Part shown: positions 1-8,273 of the stretch, in pieces
How positions within the stretch are numbered: position 1 is the stretch's first letter
How the letters are laid out: each line of letters opens with the position of its first letter
Origin: Inquilinus limosus_F
GTDB taxonomy: Bacteria > Pseudomonadota > Alphaproteobacteria > DSM-16000 > Inquilinaceae
NCBI RefSeq assembly: GCF_051487185.1
Contig: NZ_JAHVDK010000004.1
Coordinates: forward strand, 186,001-250,000
Length of the DNA stretch: 64,000 nucleotides
Reading direction: 5' to 3'
Position numbers and translations under genes: made by a program
The notes under the pieces: generated by a model
Databases searched by the model: none
Told to the model about the DNA's origin: nothing
What the model saw: the letters and a program-made list of their open reading frames with translations, nothing else

Positions 1-692
1 CGGCGGACTGGTGGGACCCGGACGGCAAGTTCCGGCCGCTGCACCGCATGAACCCGCTGCGCATCGGCTATGTCCGCGACCGGATCTGCGCCCGGCTGGG
101 CCGCGACCCGCTGGCGCCGAAGCCGCTGTCCGGCCTGTCCATCCTCGACATCGGCTGCGGCGGCGGCCTGCTGTCCGAGCCGATGGCCCGGCTCGGCGCC
201 CGCGTCACCGGGGTCGATGCCGGGGCCGAGGCGATCGGCGTCGCCCGCGCCCATGCCGCGGACTCCGGGCTCGACATCGACTATCGCTGCACCAGCGCCG
301 AGATGCTCGCCGCCGAGGGAGCCCGCTTCGACGCCGTGCTGGCGCTCGAGATCGTCGAGCACGTCGCCGATGTCGAGGCCTTCTGCGGCGCCCTGGCCAC
401 GCTGCTGCGGCCGGGCGGGACCCTGGTGATGTCGACCCTGAACCGCACCCGTCGCAGTTGGACGGTCGCCATCCTCGGCGCCGAGCATCTGCTGCGGATC
501 ATCCCGCGCGGCACCCATGAGTGGCGGAAGTTCCTGAAGCCGCACGAGTTGGCGGCGGCGCTGCGCCGGGCCGGGCTGGCCCTCGAGGACATCGCCGGCA
601 TGGTGCCGGACCCGCGCGGCGGCTGGCGGCTGGCGCCGCACCGGCTTGGGGTGAACTACATCCTGACCGCGGCCAAGCCCGGCAGCGAATGA
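1..692 (+). CDS. ubiG: Ubiquinone biosynthesis O-methyltransferase UbiG, 5'-truncated by window edge
   Basis: SAM-dependent enzyme that performs the O-methylations of ubiquinone synthesis at the inner membrane. The frame is open from base 3 and reads WWDPDGKFRPLHRMNPLR, the conserved early part of UbiG, so the true start lies left of the window and the ATG at 48 is an internal methionine. The SAM-binding motif I is LDIGCGGGLLSEP, followed by the acidic GVDAG strand end. The C-terminus has HEWRKFLKP and GVNYILTA, both typical of UbiG. The stop TGA overlaps the ATG of the next gene (ATGA), so the epimerase downstream is probably co-translated. Confidence 0.93.
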   Translation, partial: ADWWDPDGKFRPLHRMNPLRIGYVRDRICARLGRDPLAPKPLSGLSILDIGCGGGLLSEPMARLGARVTGVDAGAEAIGVARAHAADSGLDIDYRCTSAEMLAAEGARFDAVLALEIVEHVADVEAFCGALATLLRPGGTLVMSTLNRTRRSWTVAILGAEHLLRIIPRGTHEWRKFLKPHELAAALRRAGLALEDIAGMVPDPRGGWRLAPHRLGVNYILTAAKPGSE

Positions 693-1576
693 TCGTCGTC
701 ACGGGCAGCGCCGGCTATCTCGGCTCCCGCATCGTCACCTCGCTGCTCTGCACCGGGCCGGTGGCCGGGATCGACCGGGTCGAGGCGCCGACCGTGACCC
801 ACCGCGCCGATATCCTCGACGGCGTCACGCTGCGCCGCGCCTTCCGCGGAGCCCGCGCCGTGATCCACACGGCCGGGTTGAACGGCGGCCCGGGCGCGCC
901 GGCCGCGGCCGGGGAGATGCGGCGGATCAATGTCGGCGGCACCGAGACGGTGATCGCGGCGGCGCGCGATGCCGGGGTGCGGCGGCTGGTGCTGACCAGC
1001 ACCACCGCGCTCTATGGCGGCGCGATCCGCGGCGCCGCGGCCGCGGTCTGGGTGACCGAGGACCTGCCGGCGGCACCGGAGACGCCGTATGAGGAGAGCA
1101 AGCGCGACGCCGAAGCCCTGGTGCTCGCGGCCGCGGGCGCGTTCCCGGACGGCTGCCTGATCCTGCGCTGCGGCCGCTTCTTCCCGGCGCCGCCGAACGA
1201 GGCGGTCAACGACCGGCTGTACCGCGGCGTCGACCCGCGCGACGTTGCGGCGGCGCATATCGCGGCGGCGGAGCGGCCGGGCGGCGGCGCCCATGTGCTG
1301 AACATCGCCGCGGCCAGCCCCTTTACGCCCGAGGATTGCGCGGCACTGCGCCGGGACCCGCTGCAGGTCCTTCGCCGGCACTATCCCTTCGTCGAGGGCG
1401 TCTATCGGCAGCTCCGCTGGCGGCTGCCGACCACGATCGACCGCGTCACCGCCATCGACGCGGCGCGGCAGACCATCGGCTATGCCCCTCAGCATAATTT
1501 CCGCGAGGCGCTGGCCGAGCAGCTCTGGCTCGACGCCTGGCCGCGCCGATCCGATGCCGGGCCGGCCCGGGGCTGA
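689..1576 (+). CDS. NAD-dependent epimerase/dehydratase, extended SDR family
   Basis: 295 residues. The Rossmann motif TGSAGYLGS is at residues 5-13 and the catalytic Tyr-x3-Lys is YEESK near residues 134-138, preceded by the Ser/Thr-rich LTSTTALYGG strand. These are hallmarks of nucleotide-sugar epimerases, dehydratases and reductases. The substrate cannot be read from sequence. The ATG at 689 is chosen because it overlaps the ubiG stop and places the Rossmann strand at the N-terminus; a longer frame upstream only shadows ubiG. Linkage to glycan genes downstream suggests sugar-nucleotide modification, but the translational coupling is to ubiG. Confidence 0.85.
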   Translation: MIVVTGSAGYLGSRIVTSLLCTGPVAGIDRVEAPTVTHRADILDGVTLRRAFRGARAVIHTAGLNGGPGAPAAAGEMRRINVGGTETVIAAARDAGVRRLVLTSTTALYGGAIRGAAAAVWVTEDLPAAPETPYEESKRDAEALVLAAAGAFPDGCLILRCGRFFPAPPNEAVNDRLYRGVDPRDVAAAHIAAAERPGGGAHVLNIAAASPFTPEDCAALRRDPLQVLRRHYPFVEGVYRQLRWRLPTTIDRVTAIDAARQTIGYAPQHNFREALAEQLWLDAWPRRSDAGPARG

Positions 1577-1713
1577 GATCAATCCGGCGGCGTTCTCTTG
1601 GATTTTTTTTGTTCTTGCCGTTAATCCGGCCCGTGCTATCTGTTTCTCCCACTGACCACCGATACAATAACATTAGCGCATGGTATATTATGCGCGTCTG
1701 CTGGTGAGCCGGA
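1577..1713 (+). promoter_or_regulatory. AT-rich intergenic region with candidate sigma70 promoter (-10 TATATT)
   Basis: Much poorer in GC than its surroundings. A run of eight T at 1603-1610 follows a weak AATCC/GGATT stem (1581-1585 with 1600-1604) and could end ubiG-epimerase transcription. A possible promoter is GATACA at 1661-1666, 17 bases, then TATATT at 1684-1689, 24 bases before the glycosyltransferase ATG at 1714. The GGTGAG at 1703-1708 could be its ribosome site. The promoter is an inference from hexamer match only. Confidence 0.4.
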
Positions 1714-2856
1714 ATGAATATCGCAATTTTTACCGAATTGTATCCTCCGAGCATTGGTGGCCAGGAAATTCGCTTTGCCGAACTCGCGCAAGTCTTTCGC
1801 GAGCGCGGCCATAGTGTCTCGGTATATTGCATCGCACATAAAAGAGATTTGCTGAACCGTGAGACCCTGAACGGTATTGAGGTGCATCGGTTCCCGGTGG
1901 ATGAGCACTATCAGAGGCCGCAGTCGCGCCTAGTACCTCGGAATCCGATTACCATATTGAAGTATGCAACCTGGGTGCGAGGCGTGCTGAAGTCGCGCAG
2001 CTTCGACCTCAGCCTGTTCAACCAGTGGCCCCTGGCCCACATCGCCTTCGCGCCGCGCAGCGCCCGGCAGCGCGCGATTCTCGACTGGTGCGAGGTGCGC
2101 GACGCTCGTTTCTACCGCCTGATGCAATGGATGCTGCCGCGCCTGAGCGGGCAGAACATGGGCGTCGGCCCGGCGGTTTGCGACCGGATCGGCGCCGCGT
2201 CCGGGCGGCCGGTCTTCTATCTGCCGAGCGGCATCCGCCGCTCCGCCTATCGCAGCCTGCCTGCCGCCGAACGCCGCGGCATCCTCTATCTCGGCCGCAT
2301 CACCGCCCATAAGAACCTGACCTTCCTGATCGACGCCTTCGCCCGGCTGAAGGCAGCCGGCCACAACCGGCAGGGCGCGCTCGGCGGAGACGAGCTGGTG
2401 ATCGCCGGCGACGGTCCGGAGCTGCCGGCGCTGCGCGCCCATGCCGCCGACTCGCCCGCTGCGGGCCAGATCCGGATCCTGGGCCCGGTCACCGAGCAGC
2501 AGAAGATCGAGCTGCTCGGCACTGCCAGGCTGCTGGCGATCACGAGCCGGCGCGAGGGCTTCCCCCGCATCGTCGCCGAAGCCATGGCGAGCGGCCTTCC
2601 GACCGTGACGGCGCGCTTTCCCGAGAACGGCACCGCCGACGTCATCGAGCATTATGGCTGCGGCGTCGTCACCGCGCCGGAGGTCGACGCCTTCGCCGAC
2701 GGCCTGATCGCCGTCACCGATGATTGGGAGGATTTGTCCCGGCGCGGCCTGGCCCGCGCCGAGGAGCTGGATTGGCAGGCGCTCGCGGAGCAGATCGAGA
2801 GCCGGGCCGTTGCCGGAATTTCAAGGATAAAGGTTCAGGATTCATGCGCATTCTGA
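1714..2856 (+). CDS. GT4-family glycosyltransferase
   Basis: 380 residues with GT-B architecture. The N-terminal Rossmann half begins MNIAIFTELYPPSIGGQE, with the Gly-rich loop for donor and acceptor typical of GT4. The C-terminal half has GRITAHKNLTFLIDAF (donor domain entry), AGDGPEL and the EX7E motif EGFPRIVAEAMASGLPTV that binds the nucleotide-sugar. It probably builds a surface polysaccharide; donor and acceptor are unknown. The first ~85 codons are clearly AT-richer than the rest, and the change near 1965-1985 is abrupt. The 3' end overlaps the next gene by 13 bases, so the two are likely co-translated. Confidence 0.88.
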   Translation: MNIAIFTELYPPSIGGQEIRFAELAQVFRERGHSVSVYCIAHKRDLLNRETLNGIEVHRFPVDEHYQRPQSRLVPRNPITILKYATWVRGVLKSRSFDLSLFNQWPLAHIAFAPRSARQRAILDWCEVRDARFYRLMQWMLPRLSGQNMGVGPAVCDRIGAASGRPVFYLPSGIRRSAYRSLPAAERRGILYLGRITAHKNLTFLIDAFARLKAAGHNRQGALGGDELVIAGDGPELPALRAHAADSPAAGQIRILGPVTEQQKIELLGTARLLAITSRREGFPRIVAEAMASGLPTVTARFPENGTADVIEHYGCGVVTAPEVDAFADGLIAVTDDWEDLSRRGLARAEELDWQALAEQIESRAVAGISRIKVQDSCAF

Positions 2857-3800
2857 TCACGGGCGCAGCCGGTTTCATCGGCAGCCAAATCACCCGGCGC
2901 CTGGCCCGGGAGGGCCACGAGATCCTGGCCATCGACAACCTGTCCTTCGGCCGCGAGAGCTCCCTGCCCGAGGAGGCGGTGTTCAAGCGCCTCAACATCG
3001 GCACCTGCAGCAGCACCGAGCTGCTGGAGCTGGTCGAGGAGTTCCAGCCGGACGGGGCGATCCATTTCGCCGCGATCCACTTCATCCCCTATTGCATGGC
3101 CCATCCGGACGAGACCTTCGCCACCAATGTCCGGGGCACCGAGTTGATTCTCCGCTCGCTTGAGCGGACTCCGGCGCGCAAGGTGGTCTTCGCCTCGACC
3201 ATGGACGTCTACGCCCCGGTCGATCGGGTCCATCGCGAGACCGACCAGGCCGCCCCGGTCAACGCCTACGGCCTGTCGAAGCTGTTGGGCGAGGACCTGC
3301 TCGCCTATGCCACCCGCACCAATGACCGGCTGTCCGGCGTCGCCCTGCGCTTCGCCAACGCCTTCGGCCCGGGCGAAACCAACCCGCACTTGATCCCCGA
3401 CGCCCTGAAGCGCATGCGCGACCGGTCCCAGCCGGAAATCCGCATGGGCTATCTCGGCGCCACCCGCGATTTCATTCACGTCTCCGACATCGCCGATGCG
3501 GCGATCGCCGCCCTGTTCCAGGACACCGGGCGGCTCGAGGTGTTCAACGTCGCCTCCTCGGTGCCGACGCCGGTGCGCGACGTGGTCGAGACGATCCGGC
3601 GCCTGGCCGGCGACCCCCGGCCGATCGTCGAGGACAAGAAGCAGTTCCGGAAGTTCGACCGCCCGTCGCTCTCCGCCGACATCACCAAGATCCGGGCGGC
3701 GCTCGGCTGGGCCCCGAAATGGTCGCTCGAAGAGGGGCTGCGCGATCTGGTGCAGCGGACCTTCGGCGCCGAGCTGCGCCTGGTCAGCCAGGTGGCCTGA
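2844..3800 (+). CDS. NAD-dependent epimerase/dehydratase (UDP-glucose 4-epimerase-like)
   Basis: 318 residues. TGAAGFIGS at residues 6-14 is the NAD-binding glycine motif; FASTMDVYAP followed by YGLSK near residues 142-146 gives the Ser-Tyr-Lys triad of extended SDR sugar epimerases. RDFIHVSDIADA is a conserved C-terminal block of GalE and similar enzymes. It should act in the cytoplasm on a nucleotide-sugar for the adjoining glycosyltransferase. The start ATGCGCATTCTG overlaps the end of the upstream GT; a longer frame upstream only shadows that gene. The exact epimer formed cannot be told from sequence. Confidence 0.88.
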   Translation: MRILITGAAGFIGSQITRRLAREGHEILAIDNLSFGRESSLPEEAVFKRLNIGTCSSTELLELVEEFQPDGAIHFAAIHFIPYCMAHPDETFATNVRGTELILRSLERTPARKVVFASTMDVYAPVDRVHRETDQAAPVNAYGLSKLLGEDLLAYATRTNDRLSGVALRFANAFGPGETNPHLIPDALKRMRDRSQPEIRMGYLGATRDFIHVSDIADAAIAALFQDTGRLEVFNVASSVPTPVRDVVETIRRLAGDPRPIVEDKKQFRKFDRPSLSADITKIRAALGWAPKWSLEEGLRDLVQRTFGAELRLVSQVA

Positions 3801-3848
3801 TCCCGCAGAGCGCACGATCGGGCCCCGTTCACGCGGCGGATGCCATCC

Positions 3849-4027
3849 GATTGCCTTTCCCGCTTGCGGGACCTTTTCAAGGTGCCTTCACCTCAACGTC
3901 ATTGCGAGGAGGCGAAGCCGACGAAGCAATCCATCTGCCCGCATGAGCGGCGCCATGGATTGCTTCGCTGCGCTCGCAATGACGGCGTTGGGAATTCCGA
4001 AACGGTCTCGCAAGCGGGAGAGGCAAC
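3849..4027. repeat. Outer imperfect inverted repeat (~24-bp arms) enclosing a second palindromic element
   Basis: The arm at 3849-3873 (core TTGCCTTTCCCGCTTGCGGG) is the near-perfect reverse complement of 4004-4027 (core CTCGCAAGCGGGAGAGGCAA), with about three mismatches. The two arms lie on either side of the REP-like element at 3898-3983, as if one repeat had inserted into or beside another. Confidence 0.65.
3898..3983. repeat. REP-like palindromic element, copy 1 (GTCATTGCGAGG...CTCGCAATGAC)
   Basis: The ends are GTCATTGCGAG and CTCGCAATGAC, with internal complementary GAAGCAATCCA and TGGATTGCTTC. A second copy at 35576-35659 lies in the opposite orientation. Intergenic elements of this look are widespread in Proteobacteria (recalled, not searched). 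Confidence 0.8.
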
Positions 4028-4232
4028 CGGAGTGCGCCCAGGGGAGATGTGTGCCTATCGCAGGCCTCGAGCCGGGGACGTGGCGATCCAGGGGCCGGTG
4101 CCGCTGAATTGCCACGCCCCTGCGGGGCTCGCAATGACAATGATCAGCACGAGTCCCGATCAGCGATAGGTCGGATTCGCGCGAACCCGCCATTGCCGAT
4201 CTCGGCATGAGAGGGATAATGCCAGGGTTCCG
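4028..4232. other. Gene-free stretch with a degenerate half repeat
   Basis: No convincing gene. The part at about 4111-4140 (AATTGCCACGCCCC then GGGGCTCGCAATGACA) resembles another REP-like half ending in the same CTCGCAATGAC terminus. Together with 3801-4027 this makes a ~430-base intergenic region that mostly consists of repeat debris. Confidence 0.5.
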
Positions 4233-5195
4233 ATGACGCCGCGCCGAACGTCCGGCGAGCCGACCGGCGCTTTGCTGTGGCCGGCGCGGCCGGTCGCAGG
4301 TGCGAAAGGACCGAGCGTGCCGAGCCGTCACGCACCACAGGGCGGATCCGATGCGGAGGGAGTGCGCAGCCCTCCGGACGGAAAGCGGCGTGTGGCCGCA
4401 CTCTACACGCGCGTGGCGCCGGACTACGCCGAGCTGGGACCGCCGCTCTTTGCCCATGCCGGACGGCGACTGATGGAGATCGCCGGGGTGGCCCCGGGCG
4501 ATCGCGTCCTGGACATTGCCACAGGACGAGGCGCCGTTCTTTTCCCCGCGGCCGAACGGGTCGGTCCCGCCGGGCAGGTCACCGGCATCGATCTGGCCGA
4601 GGGAATGGTCGCCCACACGGCTGCCGCCATCTCGAAGCGCGGCCTGGCCAACGCCGCGGTCCGGCAGATGGACGCCGAAGCGCTAGCCTTCCCGCCCGCC
4701 TCCTTCGATCGCGTCCTCTGCAGCTTCGCCGTCTTCTTCTTCCCGGATCTGTCTCGCACGATCGCGGAGGTGCAGCGCGTGCTGCGGCCCGGCGGCACGA
4801 TCGGCTTCGCCTTTTCGCGCGACACCGATCCGCGCTGGGGCTGGTACGAGGCCCGTCTTCGGGATCTGGGAATCCTCGACGCCTTGCCACCGCCACCCGG
4901 CCATGGAGGGATCCGACGGGCAGGGGCGCTGGTGGCGGCGCTGACCGCCGCAGGCATCGAGGAGGCGCAGGAACGCGTCGAGGAGGCGGAGCTGTTTTTC
5001 CCGGACGAGAAGGCCTGGTGGCGATCCCTGTGGACCCACGGGACGCGCGTCCCGCTCGATCACCTCGCATCGCAGGCGCCGGAGACCCTGGCCCGCTTCA
5101 AGGAGGAATGCCTGGACCGGGTTCGCGCCCTCAAAGGTCCGCGCGGCATACCGGAGCGCTACACCTTCGTCTATGTCACCGGCCGCCGCCGATAG
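4233..5195 (+). CDS. Class I SAM-dependent methyltransferase (UbiE/MenG-like fold)
   Basis: 320 residues from the first ATG. The conserved part starts near residue 50 (ALYTRVAPDYAELGPP), with SAM motif I VLDIATGRGAV, then GIDLAEGMV, and the motif IV region FDRVLCSFAVFFF followed by LRPGGTIGFAF. This pattern is shared by UbiE-type and other small-molecule methyltransferases; the substrate is unknown. The first ~43 residues are low-complexity and may not be translated. In-frame GTG codons at 4362 and 4392 are alternative starts, though the GGAGGG at 4355 is too close to 4362 to be ideal. Convergent with the Wzz-like gene. Confidence 0.78.
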   Translation: MTPRRTSGEPTGALLWPARPVAGAKGPSVPSRHAPQGGSDAEGVRSPPDGKRRVAALYTRVAPDYAELGPPLFAHAGRRLMEIAGVAPGDRVLDIATGRGAVLFPAAERVGPAGQVTGIDLAEGMVAHTAAAISKRGLANAAVRQMDAEALAFPPASFDRVLCSFAVFFFPDLSRTIAEVQRVLRPGGTIGFAFSRDTDPRWGWYEARLRDLGILDALPPPPGHGGIRRAGALVAALTAAGIEEAQERVEEAELFFPDEKAWWRSLWTHGTRVPLDHLASQAPETLARFKEECLDRVRALKGPRGIPERYTFVYVTGRRR

Positions 5196-5239
5196 CGGAC
5201 GAGCCGGATCGCGGCCGCCGACGGGCGACCGCGTCGCCG

Positions 5240-6199
5240 CTAGTCCTCCATGCGGCGCTTCCGGTCGAGGCGATATGCGATGGCGGCGCCCAGCAGGAGA
5301 CCGAGCAGCCCGGCGACGGCGAGGATGCGGCCCTTCTTGGGCGAGCTCGGCTCCGACAGCACCTCCGGCTGCTCCAGCGCCTCGGCGGCGAAGGGCAGGT
5401 TCGGCTGGATCAGCATCAGGATCTTCTCCTGATCCAGGATCAGGCCGATCAGGGTCTGGCGATAGTCATTGACGGTGACGTTCTGCAGCCGCCGCTGCAG
5501 ATATTCGAGCTTGCTTTGGGTCTGCTGATAGATCGCCTGCTTGATCTGGTCGTCGCTGTAGCGATGCAGATAGCCCAAGGTCTGGCGCGCGACCTCGGCA
5601 TCCTCGGCATCGATCGACAGGGTGGTGATCGGCGAATCCCGGTCCTGCTCCTGATTGAGGTTCCGGCGCAGGAATTCGGCGACCGCCTGGGCGCTGGTGT
5701 CGACACTGGTGTCCAGGCCGAGGGCGGCCTTGACCGGGGTCAGGACCGAGCCGCTCTCCCAGATCTTCCGCTCGTCGTTCCAACGCAGATTCATCAGGCC
5801 CTCGACCAGGCCGGCATGCTCCTTCAGCGCCGCCGCGGTGCTCACCGCGGTGAGCTGCTTGGAGAAGCGGTCGAAATAGGTGATCTGCTCGTTGCCCGTC
5901 AGGCTGCTGAGCGAGTTGGCGATCACCGAGGCGCCGGCGTTGCGCAGCAGGTCCGACAGCTGCTGCGACGCCTCGGTCGGCATGACCACGAGCCGCGCGG
6001 TGTATCGGGTCGGCGACATCATGATCCAGAGGCTACCGAGGGCCAGCGCCACCAGGACGATCAGGGCGACCAGCCAGCGGCGGTGCCAGGTCGAGGCGAT
6101 CACCTCCTGGGCGATGGATTCGCTCGAGCGGATCCTCTCCGGCGCGGTCTCGATCGCGTTCGGCGCGGGGTCGAGCAGATGGTGGGTGGCGACGGTCAT
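5240..6199 (-). CDS. Wzz-like chain-length determinant / polysaccharide co-polymerase
   Basis: 319 residues with two membrane helices: WLVALIVLVALALGSLWIMM at about 42-61, and a Gly-rich helix ILAVAGLLGLLLGAAIA near the C-terminus followed by the basic tail YRLDRKRR. A long periplasmic, helix-rich part lies between. This N-TM/periplasm/C-TM layout is that of Wzz and KpsE-type co-polymerases, which set O-antigen or capsule chain length or bridge export. There is no C-terminal tyrosine-kinase domain. The start ATG at 6199 overlaps the stop of the upstream capsule-type gene (ATGA), so the two are an operon. Confidence 0.75.
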   Translation of the reverse strand: MTVATHHLLDPAPNAIETAPERIRSSESIAQEVIASTWHRRWLVALIVLVALALGSLWIMMSPTRYTARLVVMPTEASQQLSDLLRNAGASVIANSLSSLTGNEQITYFDRFSKQLTAVSTAAALKEHAGLVEGLMNLRWNDERKIWESGSVLTPVKAALGLDTSVDTSAQAVAEFLRRNLNQEQDRDSPITTLSIDAEDAEVARQTLGYLHRYSDDQIKQAIYQQTQSKLEYLQRRLQNVTVNDYRQTLIGLILDQEKILMLIQPNLPFAAEALEQPEVLSEPSSPKKGRILAVAGLLGLLLGAAIAYRLDRKRRMED

Positions 6200-7614
6200 G
6201 CCGCACTCGCATTCGGTTGCCGACGCGCCTCCACGACCCGGAGCGCCGTCATGAAGCCGTCGACCACGGCCGCGATATTCTCCTCGGTCGCGCTGCCCGG
6301 GTCGTGGATCGGGTCGCCGACCCGGCCCGGGAAGGACTGGGCGTGGAGCCAGCTCAGGAAGGCGGCGGGATCGGCCCGGCCGTCGCGGTCGTCGCGCTGC
6401 AGCAGGCGCTCGAAGGCGGCGCGGCTGAGCGTCGACAGGTCGATCGTGCCCGGCGACATCACCGGGGCGAAGTACATCGGCGCGAAGGTCGCGGCTTTGA
6501 GACCCAGCAGGCCGGCCTCGAGACAGACGGTGCCCGAGGGCGACAGCACCAGCCGCGCCGCCTCCATCAGGCGGAAGGTGTCGGCATAGGGGTCGATCAG
6601 GCGCACGCCCGGAATCCGCCGCAACTCGTCATAGTAGTGCGGCGTGCGGAAGCCGATCGCGTTGGAATGCTCCTTGACGTAGATCTCCCAGCCATGCGGG
6701 ATCACCCGCGACAGGGCGCGGACGTTCTCGATCTGGTCGGCATGGCGATGGGCGAAGACGTCGATCGAACCCTCCGGCTGCATGTGCAGTGTGACCAGGA
6801 CGAAGGGGCGTTGGCCCGGGATGCCGTCGCGCTCGAAGGGCTTCTTCCAGCGGGTGCGGTAGGTGTTGACGATCCGGTTGAAGCGCCAGCGCGAACGATG
6901 CGCCAGGGTCGGCAGGGTCTCGTCGCCGTCGGTGGCCTTCGAGAACGCCTGCACCACGGATTCGGCGAACCAGTGGCTGCGGAAGAAGCGGATCTTGTTG
7001 TTGATGTGGAAGTAGTAGGGCCGGTAGGCGCGGCTGCGCAGCGCTTCCAGGATGGCTTCGGCGGCTTCGCGGTCCGACCGGTCCGGCTTGCGGATCTCGA
7101 AGACCTCGGCCTGGTTGTAGCCGGAGAAGAAGCCGAAGCGGTCCGACGGCACCCGGACCGTGGACGGGGAGAGATAGGGCCGTCCCTGGGCCTTGCACAG
7201 CTGAGCCGTGGCCAGCTCGAACGCCCAGGTCTGCTCGCCGAAGGCGGCGCGGATGTCGTGGCGATCGAGGAAGCGCGAGATCTCCCGCGCGGCCACGGCC
7301 AGATAGGCCTTGCCGTAGGGCCGTTTGCGCAGCTCGCGATCCATCAGGATCACTTCGTTGGCGGCGAGACCGCCGGCCTCGAGCTCGGTCAGCCCCGGAT
7401 CGGCCGGCTCCGGCGGCGGCGCTTGGCGCCATTCGTCCTTGAAATCGGCGAGGCAGAGGATTCGGTCCGGCCGCCAGCCTTCCCGGATCAGCGCGTCCGC
7501 CCATCGGCGGCTGGCCGCGATCCAGGTGACCCCGACCCCCTTCCGCTCGAGGCCGCGCCCGATCCTTTCGAACAACATCGTACGGTAATTATTGGACAAA
7601 AGGCATATATTCAT
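6196..7614 (-). CDS. Capsule/surface polysaccharide biosynthesis protein (KpsS-like or glycerophosphotransferase-like)
   Basis: 472 residues from ATG 7614. It begins MNICLLSNNYRTMLFERIGRG, a GT-B-like first strand, and near the C-terminus has SPSGTVCLEAGLLGLKAATF, resembling the S-x-[GS]-T/S-V-x-EA motif of capsule proteins of the KpsS/KpsC and CDP-glycerol transferase type. The family assignment is by resemblance only. An upstream ATG at 7725 would add 37 residues without conserved features, so 7614 is preferred. Its first ~20 codons are AT-rich like the start of the GT gene at 1714. It is coupled by a 4-base overlap to the Wzz-like gene. Confidence 0.65.
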   Translation of the reverse strand: MNICLLSNNYRTMLFERIGRGLERKGVGVTWIAASRRWADALIREGWRPDRILCLADFKDEWRQAPPPEPADPGLTELEAGGLAANEVILMDRELRKRPYGKAYLAVAAREISRFLDRHDIRAAFGEQTWAFELATAQLCKAQGRPYLSPSTVRVPSDRFGFFSGYNQAEVFEIRKPDRSDREAAEAILEALRSRAYRPYYFHINNKIRFFRSHWFAESVVQAFSKATDGDETLPTLAHRSRWRFNRIVNTYRTRWKKPFERDGIPGQRPFVLVTLHMQPEGSIDVFAHRHADQIENVRALSRVIPHGWEIYVKEHSNAIGFRTPHYYDELRRIPGVRLIDPYADTFRLMEAARLVLSPSGTVCLEAGLLGLKAATFAPMYFAPVMSPGTIDLSTLSRAAFERLLQRDDRDGRADPAAFLSWLHAQSFPGRVGDPIHDPGSATEENIAAVVDGFMTALRVVEARRQPNASAA

Positions 7615-7798
7615 TATTTCCGCGCCATGCGTCGGGGGCAGGCTGCCGGCGACTCGACGCGGTATTGCGACGACCGCCGGCACATATCCCACTAACCGTA
7701 AGCGGGGGCGGTGACAAGAGATCACGGCACGGAAGGCGAGAAGAAATCGCCGGCCCGATCAAATCAGGGTAGTGGCAGGCCGATTCGGCCGGCGCGGA

Positions 7799-8218
7799 TC
7801 AGGAATCGGTCCGCGACACCCAGGGAATGCGGGCGACGCCGATTCCCTCGTCCTCGAGCTCGCTCGCCTCGGCCTCGGTCGCCTCGCCGTAGATGTCGCG
7901 ATGCTCGGCTTCCTCGTAGTGGATCTTGCGTGCTTCCTCGGCGAAACGGTCGCCGACATACTCGCAGTTTTCCTCGATCTTACGGCGCAGGGCCTCGAGC
8001 TGGCGGCGCGCCTCGGCCATGGTGGTGTGGGTCCGGCGGCCGTCCTCGGCCGGGCGCTTGGCGATCGCCGGCGCCATCAGCGCCTTTTGCACCGAGCTGC
8101 TGCCGCAAACCGGGCAGTTGACCTCGCCCGCCGCCACCTGCGTGTCATAGGTGTCGCTGTTCCGGAACCAGGCCTCGAAGCCGTGGCCGGCCTCGCATCG
8201 CAATTCGTACAGGATCAT
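7799..8218 (-). CDS. DUF1178 family protein
   Basis: 139 residues starting MILYELRCEAGHGFEAWFRN, with a CPVC at about residues 35-38 that together with the early Cys8/His12 suggests a zinc ribbon. The family's function is unknown. The middle is charged and probably helical (MAEARRQLEALRRKIEENCEY), ending in an acidic region and IPWVSRTDS. In many alphaproteobacteria DUF1178 sits next to ubiG, a nitrilase-family gene and grxC (recalled). Here those genes are in the window but separated from it by several kilobases. Confidence 0.88.
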   Translation of the reverse strand: MILYELRCEAGHGFEAWFRNSDTYDTQVAAGEVNCPVCGSSSVQKALMAPAIAKRPAEDGRRTHTTMAEARRQLEALRRKIEENCEYVGDRFAEEARKIHYEEAEHRDIYGEATEAEASELEDEGIGVARIPWVSRTDS

Positions 8219-8273
8219 CGCATTCCATGCTCCGCTTTTGTCATACGATGGTCTGTCCCGGGCCGCAAAGAAA

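Noticed and set aside
48..692. ATG at 48 as the real ubiG start
   Set aside because: The frame is open upstream and encodes the conserved WWDPDGKFRPLHR block, so the start lies outside the window.
1636..1908. Minus-strand 90-codon frame in the AT-rich region
   Set aside because: Overlaps the start of the glycosyltransferase antisense, with no ribosome site or recognisable family.
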